This document shows positions 22,114 to 32,114 of a stretch of 64,000 bases of DNA, piece after piece. Each line of letters begins with the position of its first letter. Position 1 is the first letter of the stretch. Under the pieces are notes generated by a model that saw only the letters and a list, made by a program, of their open reading frames with translations, searched no databases and was not told the origin of the DNA. The position numbers and the translations under genes were made by a program. Where the stretch lies: positions 1 to 64,000 of the forward strand of contig CAJQUN010001194.1 in NCBI GenBank assembly GCA_907163345.1, read 5' to 3'. This DNA comes from Haberlea rhodopensis. Its lineage: Eukaryota > Streptophyta > Magnoliopsida > Lamiales > Gesneriaceae.

Positions 22114-25100
22114 ATCCTCCTATGATTATTTTAATGATCTTAACATCAACGTCTCACGAGCTAGATGGATAACAAAATAAGTGGGGTTCAGATGAAGAAT
22201 TGGAGGACTTCGAAAGCTAATAATCCAAATCAATTAAATAAAAGGAAACAACTTTCTTTAAAAATACTTACGTAAACGCTTCCGCAAACACCACACAAAG
22301 GGTTACAAAGATTAACGATGGAAACAATTAAGCAACAATCCTTGAATATATAGATTAGTCTTTGCACTTTCAAGAAAGAATGGCCGTGTTATCCGCAAAT
22401 AGTATTACTTTCTAGGGTTGTTTAAGAGGCTGGCTCGGGTAAAGTTTTTGGAGATTTCTTAGAATTCCCTGACAGCAGAGTTCGGGAGTCGGTGGCAACG
22501 ATTTGAAAGAGGATGGGTTGAAAGATTGTCGAACATCCTAAAATCAAAGATTTTGTCTATTATAATATTTAATTAATGACAATTAAAATTTTGTATGTTG
22601 TAAAAAACAAGCCGTCGGTCTTAATTGGGTGTTAAAATCTCGCGTTTCTTTCGAGTTCGAATTTGACGATAGCCCGGAAATCTTATAAAAATCACTTTCC
22701 TCAATAAAAAATAAATAAATTATACATTATTATAAAAGAACAGTGTGTTGAACAGTGATATAAATTCTATTTACATGAAATCACTGTTTGGATGAACAGT
22801 ATTCCTTACTTTTTTCCCCCCAAGTTCTCGAGCTCTTATCTTTGCTTCTACCTTGTTCGTCTGTCACGCGTCTCTTGCCGATCATTTCCGCATAATTGCA
22901 TTTAATGCTGAGGCTGCTCACACTTCGCGATGCCCTCATTATTTGTTTTTTTGGGAGAATTTCGCTTCGGACCAACAGTTTTTATTTTTGTTCTTTGTTT
23001 TTTTGGGTGTTGGTTTCTTTGTCCGATACTTTGGTTGCATGATATCAGATCAATGGGGATGCTTTGGTTGCAGGATATCAAATCGATGGGGGAGCTCATC
23101 ATTCGTTTCGGCCGTCCCTCGCTGGGTTGGGATGTTTGGTGGTTTGCAATAATTGCTTTATGCTCTATATAAGTTATATATTGCTTCTCTCATTTTTTTG
23201 GATGTTTTTTGCTTTGAAGTTCTTCTGGATATCGTTTGCCCCTTGGTTCGTTGCGCCGGTTGCTACACGTTTTTGGAGTCTTGTTTTTAGGTTGGTCTCA
23301 TTTTCCAGGATTGAATTACGTGCATGCTTGTGTTTGGGGTTACATTAATTATCGCCGACTCTATGTACTTTTATTTTTTTGGAGGTTAATTTTCCCCAAT
23401 AGTTTGACTTGTGCGATGATGGGGTTGTGAAAATATTGGAAATGGTGGTGGTTCTTGGAGGATCATTTTCTCCAATTTTTTACTTGTGCGATGATATTGG
23501 AAATGGTGGTGATTCAAGTCGATTTTACATTATACTCTGATCCATAGTTTATTGTAGATATAGATTAAAACAAGAGATATTTTTTAGTGGGAGATTCAAA
23601 ACAAAAAATGAATAAATTAGGATGGGGACTTTCTATGATTTTTGTTTGCTTCGATTAGTTTAGTTCTATTGTTTTCCGCATCTAGTTCGGTCATATTGCA
23701 AAACTTTATAAACTTGCTTAAGATTGTGTTTTTTTTTCCTTTTACTTGGTGGATGCTTTAATATTTTTTACATGCATGTTGGCATTCTTCACTGGTAGTT
23801 TACTTGTTATATTTCCGGTCATAAGTTGTGTCACTGTTTCCTTTCCCCAGCTTAGTTATGTTCATATATGTTCTTCGTCCTTGTTTGCTGGATTTATTTT
23901 ATCTTTAGCTTATCTATTTAATTCCTTCTAATAAGCAAGATTTATCTTGCTATATCTTAAGCACCAATTAGATTTAATTTATCTTTAGCTTATCTATTTA
24001 ATTGATATATTTGATAAAACAATTGATCTCTTTGGTGATACTTTTTATGTTAAACAAGCAGGCCAATTATGTTTGATTATTATACTATATTTAGATTCAA
24101 TTATTGGATGTTTATCTTATAAGTTTGCTTTAACATTTATTATGAGCATTTATGTACATTCGGGAGCATATGAACATGACAATGATTCACTTGCCTTGGG
24201 ACACCCACTAATTTGCTCTTGGGTGCACTCACATTTCCCTTCGTATTTGTTTTTACTTTTTTCCTTCAAGAAATGTGCTTTTTTTCCCGGGCTGTTTGTT
24301 TTTTATTTTTCTTCGTGGGGTGCTTTGCTATTTTATATGTTGACGGTTTGATATGCTCTCCGTTATTTGGATAATTTGGATCCTTCATGTTCTGCTAAAA
24401 AACCATGTTTAAAAGTGACGATGTTTTTTTTTTTTGGGATTTTTCGGCCAATACGTTGTTGGGGGATCATTTATTGTTCTTTTTAAAACTTAGATTGTTG
24501 ATGTAAATAGCACTACTAAGTCTTTATGTGCATTCTCCCCTTTATGGGACTAAACTTTTTTTCACCTGTGGATTATGAGATATGTAGTCCATTCAGAATA
24601 TTATGGGTCCCTTTATGTGCTACTTTAGAGGCCATTAGCTTAGCTTTATGTTTTATTTTAATGTGAGCGCTTGCTCTCGAAATGGTTGGGTGGGGGCTTT
24701 ATCTGGACTTCGCTTTGCGGTGCTCTTTTTGAGTTGTCTAGTTGTTATGCGGTGTTCTGGGCCTACTTACTTGCCTTCCCTCTGTCCCGTCCTCTGTATG
24801 ACATGCGCCCCATTTCGCTCTGCACGTTGCACCCATGGTTATCGTATGGTGCCTGGATTCCGTGGTGTTTTCGTCCTCTGCAAGTGTGGTTGTTTGCTAT
24901 GGTCCCTTGTAAATTTCTGTACGTCTACTGTTGTTTGGGGGATCATGGCCCTTTATGCCACAAGTTACTTGCGCTCAATGGTACATCTTTGTAGTCTTAC
25001 TTATTGTTTTATTTTCGTTGTGATTCTTATGGTGTTTGTTTCCTAAATAGATAGGTACGCGGGGGCCCGAACTGATATTTCTCGTTTTTGGCGTTGGTCT

Positions 25101-25714
25101 GTCGGGAATGACGTCTGATGGCACACGTGCCCCCCAGAGCAAGGGTGCTTGCATCGGCAACTCTGGTATGTCTATAAATGTTTTGAATGCTTGTCACTAT
25201 TGTCCTACGTCGCCTCATATGCGGGCCCTTGCACGTGGTGAGCTTCTCGTGTCTTCTTGTTGCTCATGAATAACTCTAAATCGTAGACCTCGTCGTGCTT
25301 CGTCAGTCTCGAACGATAGGCGAAAAAGGAAACGTTCAGCTGCCTCATTGCTAAATGGTAATAGTTCACATGTTGTTTGTTATCGAGTTTGTAGACCTCT
25401 CCGCTGTCTTGATTGCTGGCCAGAATGTATTATGTTTGTGAGCTTTGCTATTTGAACTTGCACATTTATTTCTTCTCCGAGTCTTCTCATGTATGACATT
25501 TTATGCGCTTTTATACATACAAATTTAGCCTATTCTGAAATTGCTTTCAATGTGGCTGAATGAGATCCAACTTTGTTCCCTTAAATGCACGGGACCATTT
25601 TTCAGTCTTATTTTGTGGCTTCTTTTGTTCTAAGTAAACACTTACATTATATATTTATTATGGATTAATTTTACAACTAATTTATTGATCTCACAATCTA
25701 TTTTTTGAAACACT
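22114..25714. other. Upstream region of TGD3 and unassigned T-rich sequence
   Basis: The first few hundred bases hold the TGD3 promoter and 5' leader. From about 22.8 to 25.6 kb the plus strand is markedly T-rich and has several small frames (largest 132 codons at 24648-25046) that resemble no protein I know. Two short duplications are visible: about 34 bp at 23030-23097 (CTTTGGTTGCA-GATATCA) and 26 bp at 23899 and 23980 (TTATCTTTAGCTTATCTATT). No gene can be supported. Confidence 0.5.
22600..22735 (+). repeat. Possible tRNA-derived SINE remnant
   Basis: The stretch has an A-box-like GTCTTAATTGGGTGTTAA, a B-box-like GAGTTCGAATTTGA about 35 bases later, and an A-rich tail (CAATAAAAAATAAATAAA). 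This is the layout of plant SINEs. No target duplication was found and both boxes deviate from consensus. Confidence 0.3.
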
Positions 25715-25832
25715 TGCAACCCATAAATGAAGAGAGAAAGACGCATGCCCTTTTATACAACCCATATACATATATAGAAGTGCTCACATACGAGCATCAA
25801 ATGAGTGTATATGTATCTAATGTATAAAATAC
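25715..25832 (-). mobile_element. Old inverted gypsy LTR (G3 family), left remnant
   Basis: Reversed, this stretch aligns with the 3' part of the G3 LTR: TTATACATT-GATACATATAC, TTCGATGCTCG-ATGTGAGCA, GTATAAAA-GGCA, CTTTCTCTCTTCATTT. The same LTR continues at 52097 beyond the G3 insertion. Left of 25715 the match is lost. Confidence 0.65.
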
Positions 25833-26163
25833 TGTGATGTACGGGAATTACTAGTGTTAATCCCGGTGTAGTGATAATCCTTAACGGATTTTTAATTGTG
25901 GCAATTAGGAATTAATTGCGATTTTGGGTCTCCCGAGGTTGTTGAATCGGGCATTTGGGATCGTTGGATCCAAAGGTTGAGATTGTATTCTCATTTTGGT
26001 GGAAAACCTATGAGTTGGGTTTTTTGTGGGACTTGGAGTCCGGGGTACTTTATGTTGGGGCTGGTATAGAGATTTGATGTTGGAGAGAGAGTTTTTGAAA
26101 ACAGATGATTTTTAATGAATCATGATGTATTTGTGGAGGTATTGGTATGTTGGGGCATTTTTG

Positions 26164-26174
26164 CTATATATACC
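26164..26174 (+). promoter_or_regulatory. TATA box of G3 5' LTR
   Basis: CTATATATACC is conserved in the 3' LTR (50055-50065) and, inverted, in the old LTR near 54546. A pyrimidine-rich stretch follows about 50 bases downstream. Confidence 0.65.
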
Positions 26175-26583
26175 AGTTGGACTCGAGATTTTCGTCATTT
26201 GGCACGGAATCACTTCTCTCCCCTTCTATCGAGCCAACCTCTCTTTCCCCTAACCCTTACCCTTTCTCTTTGGAGAAAAATGACCGGAGGCTCGGTTTAG
26301 GAGCCGGATTCTTCGAAGATAAGTTGGTAATCTCATCCCCCTCGCTTTTATCTTCGTTTTGATTGTGTTTTGGTTGATTTTGGTTGAGTTTTGGGTTTGG
26401 GTTGGTTTAGGTGATTTTGGTGAAAATCATAAATCTTTTGGGCTTGTTTTAAATTGAATTTAACACCCTTGTTGGGGGTTCTTGTGTGTGGTTTTGTTGT
26501 GGATTTGAGTTGGGAGAAGTTGGGGTATGATTTGTGGAGGTTTTAAGCTTTCAAAAATGGAGTTTTTCGAGTTGCAGGGCATG

Positions 26584-26771
26584 GCGATCGATAACCCGAA
26601 GCAGGCGATCGATCGCATGCGAGCAGTAGGCTTTTCATCGAAGTAGCGATCGATCGCCACTTTTGAGCGATCGATCGCCTCGCGCCAGTAAGGTCTGGCG
26701 ATCGATCGCTATATCGAGCGATCGATCGCCAAGGGGCTAGCGATCGATCGCCCGGTATAGCGATCGATCGC
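26584..26771. repeat. Phased GCGATCGATCGC palindrome array, G3 5' LTR
   Basis: Seven perfect copies of the 12-bp palindrome GCGATCGATCGC start at 26605, 26646, 26667, 26698, 26718, 26740 and 26760. A damaged copy is at 26584. Spacings are 41, 21, 31, 20, 22 and 20 bp, all close to whole turns of B-DNA. The sequence between copies is not conserved from copy to copy. Confidence 0.95.
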
Positions 26772-27312
26772 CAGCAGGTGATTTTGGTTTTTCTTGGCTT
26801 TTTCGTTGGATTTTGGATTTGCGACTTAAATGGTCGACTCCCGGGGCAATGTTCACATTCCAATGGGAATGCTAGACTTTTAAAATGGTTTGGTTGAAAC
26901 CAAGTTAATTTAAACGGAACTCTCGGTTGAGTTTTTGGCTATCTTTTAACGTTTTAAATGGAATATTTTTGGGTATTATGCATGCCTAGCCGGGGGCTTT
27001 TATTTTGGTAATCGTCATGGTTTGACGATGGGTTTTGAGGTTGCAAACGTGCGTGGGCACGTGATTGCATGCTTATACTTGATTGTGAGTTGTTTATGTG
27101 TTTTAGCACATATTTATCGAGGCATGGAACTCAAGCAAAGTTTGGCTTGGACTACGGAAACTTAAGGTACGTATGACGTACGAGCATAGCCCTTTATTAT
27201 AATTGCAATTGTGAGTGCATGGTACGCTATATGGCAATAAATGTATATTGGATTGCATGGTTTATGGTAATCACTATGAATGAACATATATACATTGGGA
27301 ATTATATGGTGC

Positions 27313-27420
27313 CGCTTTTGAGCGAGCAATGATTGGATGTCGTCGCTTTCGAGCGAACGTCAGTTATGACGCCACTACTGTTGAGCATGCGTGAGAATGA
27401 AATGCCGCTATTGTAGAGCG
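27313..27420. repeat. CGCT/AGCG hairpin array in G3 LTR
   Basis: CGCT-TTTG-AGCG (27313-27324), TCGCT-TTCG-AGCGA (27343-27356) and CGCT-ATTGTAG-AGCG (27406-27420), with a degenerate unit near 27370. They are embedded in repeated text of the GCCGCT...GAGCGAGCAATGA kind. The other G3 LTR has the same array near 51202-51310. Confidence 0.7.
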
Positions 27421-28206
27421 AGCAATGAGATAGAACTATGGAACCATAAAAGAGATAAATGGGATAATTGTAATCGTTGTTTAATGATTTGATATTATGG
27501 TTATGATATCGGTATATAGCACATGGATTCGTTAATCAATGTAATGATTAACTGGCATTTGGGAATTTGATGATTTCAGTTGTTTTAACAACAGGGACAA
27601 TACAGAGAATTCCGGATGAGAATGATACCATCCAGGGAGTATATTTTGTATTTCATAGCATTTACATTGTTGTAAATTATGAATTGTATTATTATGATTG
27701 TTGGATTTGGGATGTTGGTATGCTCACCCCGTGTGGGGGCTGTCTCTGTTGGGGCAGGTTATTAGGTACATCGATGGCTTGGAGTTGAGCCCGAGCTGTG
27801 GATTTGAGGTGCTTCCAGGATCGAGGTACCGGCGACGGTATTGAGCATGAAAATTTATACATTTGATACACATATACTTATTCGATGCTCGCATGTGAGC
27901 ACTATTATTTGTATATTGTATGTATAAAAAGGCAAGGGCCTTTCTCTCTTCATTTCTGAGTAGCATACAATTATTTATTGAATTGCTAAATTTACTGAGA
28001 GCATGTTAGTGTATTATATTGGTGCATGATGTATGTGGACTTGGTTGAGGGGAAGCTAGACATTATATGGAATAATGTAAAGAAATTTTATATGTGGCAT
28101 GATTGGCTATAACGATAAGTGGACTTTCCACTACATATATGATTACATGCACTAAATGCTTGGGTTAATATACTAATAACGGGTTAAGGGCACAGGGGCC
28201 CTTACA

Positions 28207-29094
28207 TTAGTGGTATCAGAGCAGTGGTTAGCTCTTTGGGGCTGTTGAGGGCCTGGAACATGCTGATAGGAATGGGTAGCACATATTTATGCATGATAGT
28301 AGTTAGTGTTGCGTGACACAACTATTTTGCTTGTGTGCGTTTATGATATGTGATCATAGTAGAACAATTAAATGGCATGACTTCTATGGAATCATAATAT
28401 AACCTGTTGATTATGATTGTGAGTTGTGGCACAGGGGCAACCAAAGAGAGCATTTTGAAATGCATCGGGATACGGGAAGTACTTTGTACTCATAGTTTAT
28501 ACATTTACTCGTTATAATCATATTGTGGTGATTATGGATTATTATATGCTCATGGTTTGGGATTGTTCCTGTAGGGACACTATGACACGAAGGGCTAAGG
28601 CCGGGGTTGAAAGACACGAAACGGTAACCTGCGTTTTATATACATCATGGATTATGCATTAATGTGCACAATGGAGTGATGATTTTAATGCTTTGCCGCC
28701 AAATATTGAAGCGAGGGTGTTGCCGCATGTCGCATTTGAGCGAGGTGCACTAAAATACACTCATTGTGGTTGTATATATATTGGAGTGATGATTTTAATG
28801 CTTTGCCGCCAAATGTTGAAGCGAGGGTGTTGCCGTGCATTAAAATACACTCATGGTGATGTATATTGGATATGGTATATGCATTGTATTGCAGGTATGG
28901 ATGGAATGCTTGGTGAATATCCCATGAGTCGTTGTTATGGATGAGTGATGATTTTAAATGCTTGCCGCTATTTATTTTGTGCCGCTAAATGTGAAGCGAG
29001 GGGTGGGAGTACCGCATGTCACATTGAAGCGAGGTTATTATATGAAGCGAGGAAAGAATATTTGCCGCTAAAATGTGAAGCGATGGGTGGGAGT
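28207..29094 (+). other. G3 leader and first part of its internal dyad-repeat region
   Basis: The primer site is at 28207-28227. A short frame from ATG 28581 (MTRRAKAGVERHE) has the basic look of a gag start but is lost within about 20 codons. From 28676 the sequence is built of CCGC...GCGAGG dyads. A unit of about 105 bp (GTGATGATTTTAATGCTTTGCCGCCAAAT) is repeated at about 28676 and 28781, with another relative at 28945. The segment 28870-29094 matches the LTR of gypsy G2, including a 28-bp identical run at 28982-29009. Confidence 0.6.
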
Positions 29095-29982
29095 TGTAAG
29101 TAATCCCATGAGCATACAGCGCAGCGGAATTAAAATTTTTTAGGATTACTAACACCGGATCTATACATAGGTTATCATATCGGATTAAGGAATTACAAGT
29201 GTCTCACCCTTGTAGCGTGTTTGAAGCAGAATCCACGGAGCAGCACCACGTCCTACGCCTTCTCCGAGTCAATAGCAAAACTCAATGAGTTTTGCCTCAA
29301 CGGTATCCACACGATCAAATCGGGTGAAGGGATGGTTTAATAACAAGTTGCTAGACAAGTTATTAAACCGATACACGAAGCTAACTCGATTCACAATCGA
29401 ATAATCGCCACAAATCAACCAAGTCTCCTTCGGCTATATTGAAGAAGCCGAGAGCTTTGATGATCTTCTAGGCGGCCGAGAGCTTCTTTTGTTGTGTAGG
29501 TTTTTGTGTTATCAAGTTCTCTTTTAATTAAACACCTTGTAATCATCTTTTATATAATTAATTAAAGGCTTTCATAAAGCCTCATGGGCTTAAGCCCATG
29601 ATTTAATTAATCATCATGATTATTAATTAAGACTCTTCTTAATTATTTAATTCATCCCATGAATTTAATTTCCCTTCTCGATTTAATCTTTTGTGCGACC
29701 CGATAGGATCTTGTAATGTTGGCAGTGACATAAAATCTCATTTTACGTCTCAAGCATTGAGCGGTATCTAGCAACACATCAATACTACCCAAATTACAAG
29801 AATGTCAATGACTCGACATAACCTTTAGAACTTGTGATAATATTAATCATGTAACTTAATCCCTTTGTCCTTTGTGTTTAGATTGAACACGAGTCATGGA
29901 ATAGTCATACCCGTATATCCAATCTTTATTTCTTGATCCCCAAGTAGAACTAGAATAAACGAATAAGCTCGATATCTCATAT
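29095..29982 (-). repeat. Copia 3' LTR, left part
   Basis: It starts TGTAAGTAATCCC on the plus strand, which is the LTR's terminal CA side on the minus strand. It is nearly identical to 45187-46074. It is interrupted at CATAT (29978-29982) by gypsy G2 and resumes at 39010. Confidence 0.95.
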
Positions 29983-30539
29983 TGTAAGGACCCTAATCCT
30001 TAAGTGCCGAAATAAGGCATAATAGAGCTAATATAATGATCAGAGTGAGAAAAGAACATGTTGAGTCTATGAGCTTAAGCATTACATGCCATAATAATAA
30101 GGACTTCCAAAAAGAATGGATTAATTACATTCCTCATCAATGAATGCTATCAACTAGTTTTACACTACTCCTAGAGTAGACACTAGACAAAATAATCCTG
30201 TCCTTTAATCCTCAAAAGAATGCTTCACAAGCTCACCACCTCAACCCGTTCAAAGCTTGCTATTATGCCAAAAAGGTACCTACAAGGACAACCCCCAAAC
30301 ATGAGCAATAATAATCATTCATATTCAACACAATATGAAGATAAAGCGTAATGCATAATCAATATAAAACACTTCCTGTTTTCCCCATGCATTTCAAACG
30401 CTTCCCGTTTGGTTGTCCCTGTACCATAACTCACGAGTATAATCAATAGATTATTTTTAATGGCCAAAACATGTCATGACATCATATACCATCTCAACAG
30501 TACCAAATATTGGTCACCATTCCCTAGTCTGTCCATCAC

Positions 30540-30740
30540 AGTGTATTTTAATGCCCCTCGCTTATTTTCATATGGGCGGCATAGGATAACCTCGCTACAA
30601 TGGACATGCGGCGCTCCCACCCCTCGCTTCACAGAGAGCGGCAAATACCCTTTCCTCGCCCCATATGACAACCACGCTCAAATGTGACATGCGGCGCTCC
30701 CACCCCTCGCTTCACATTTAGCGGAACCAATACAAAAAGC
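30540..30740. repeat. CGCT/AGCG dyad block in G2 LTR
   Basis: Perfect stems CGCT-TCACAGAG-AGCG (30625-30640) and CGCT-TCACATTT-AGCG (30708-30723) lie within a direct duplication of GCGGCGCTCCCACCCCTCGC (about 30611 and 30691). The other G2 LTR has the same block near 37450-37645. The same text, reversed, occurs inside G3 at 28870-29094 and 46689-46783. Confidence 0.75.
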
Positions 30741-31151
30741 GGCAAGCATTAAAATCATCAAAGGATGACCACGACTCATGGGATGTGCATCCAATAATCA
30801 TAATATGCATCTATCATCAATATGCATAAATTACCATGTATATGCATCCACAATGCAATACCACATATGGAATAAATCAACATGTATATGCATCCACAAT
30901 GCAATACCACATATATACTCGCATCCACAATGCATAAACAATGAGTATATAAAATACATGTTACCGTTGGGTGCCCGTACGTCCGCTACGTACCTTTCCA
31001 AAAAGTGGAATGTGGTTGGACCTCAATTCCTTGGCTGCGTTGCCACCTGGGTTGGTTCTACATATTCACAAATACCAATATTAGAACCCAATAATAGTCC
31101 AATACCAAAAATCCCACAAAAACACCCAAAAACACCATTTTTGGTGTCTCG

Positions 31152-31354
31152 CGATCGATCGCCAACAAGCCGATCGATCGCGAGACCACACTGTCTCAGC
31201 CAACAAAAATAAACAATCCGCGATCGATCGCGGAGCTAGCGCCGATCGATCGCGGACTCGCCGATCGATCGCGCGCATCTCGCGATCGGTCGCTGAAGTG
31301 CACTGCCTCAGCGCTGTTGCTCGCGATCGATCGCGAGCGGACGCCGATCGATCG
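31152..31354. repeat. Phased CGATCGATCG palindrome array, G2 3' LTR
   Basis: Seven perfect CGATCGATCG cores start at 31152, 31171, 31221, 31243, 31262, 31324 and 31345, with a mutated one at 31283. Spacings are 19, 50, 22, 19, 21, 41 and 21 bp. Flanking bases often extend the symmetry (CTCGCGATCGATCGCGAG-like at 31321). The copy in the other LTR lies at about 38058-38262. Confidence 0.93.
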
Positions 31355-32114
31355 CCGAGCTGCGGGCAAGCGAGATTCGGGCACTATTCACCCATCTCCT
31401 TCCCAAACACAAACAAACCCACCAATACCAACATTAATCAAACCCAACAACTCAAAACCACCCATAAACATCATAACAAACTCATATAAACAACATCCAA
31501 CTAAAACACTACCAAAATCACAACACCCAACACAAACCCATTTAAACCCTTCAAAACCAACCCAAACTTAAACAAAACCTTACAAAAATAAACCATGAGG
31601 TACCCATACCTCTTGGGGATCTCAAATCACCCAACAATCTTCCACAAATCAAAGTTTGCAAGGTCTCCTCTTCACCCCAAAGGTGGAACTCGAAATTAAG
31701 GGGAAGGGAAGGGTTTGGGTGTGATATTTGGTAAAGTAAGAGTGAGGTTGAAAGAGTGGGGTTGGGTATTAAAATGTGAGTTTATTAAAATGATACCAAA
31801 AGAATTCCATGGTGTATAAAACACCCCCAACATGATATTTTTCAAAGCATTTACTCAAAATGCACCATAATATCAATTAACACATGATTCCTCATAAATT
31901 GCTAACCAAGGCAAATAAATCATGCTTCCCATAATATTTACCCAACATGCACCCTAAAATGCAACCCCGGGTCATCCTATCCACATGACCATGCATTTCT
32001 ACATAAGGTAAATAAATCCCAACACATAATCAATTACCACATAATTAATCATGTAAACACAATTAGAGCCAAATAGCAATTAACCATTTCGGGGATGTCA
32101 CAATACTCCCCTAC

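Larger units (their letters stand above)
25833..28206 (+). repeat. 5' LTR of gypsy G3
   Basis: TGTGATGTACGGG...GGGGCCCTTACA. A TATA box CTATATATACC at 26164-26174 puts the transcription start near 26200. The CG-rich palindrome array (26605-26771) and the CGCT/AGCG hairpins (27313-27420) therefore lie downstream, in the transcribed part. The block GGTATGCTCACCCCGTGTGG near 27717 is shared with the other gypsy LTRs. Confidence 0.92.
29983..32102 (-). repeat. 3' LTR of gypsy G2
   Basis: Plus-strand ends TGTAAGGACCC...GGGGATGTCACA. It carries the hairpin/dyad block at 30540-30740 and the palindrome array at 31152-31354. Frames such as 30778-31212 are by-products. Confidence 0.95.

Noticed and set aside
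24648..25046. 132-codon Cys-rich frame
   Set aside because: It has no recognisable domain, and an overlapping frame of similar length occurs in another phase; likely chance in T-rich DNA.
26605..26771. CRISPR-like regular array
   Set aside because: Repeats are 12-bp palindromes with spacers of 8-29 bp that are shared between both LTRs; there are no cas genes and the DNA is a plant retrotransposon.
26543..26863. 106-codon frame (also at 50435-50755) rich in RSIA repeats
   Set aside because: The repeats are translations of CGATCGATCG sites in the LTR, and the frame has no family resemblance.
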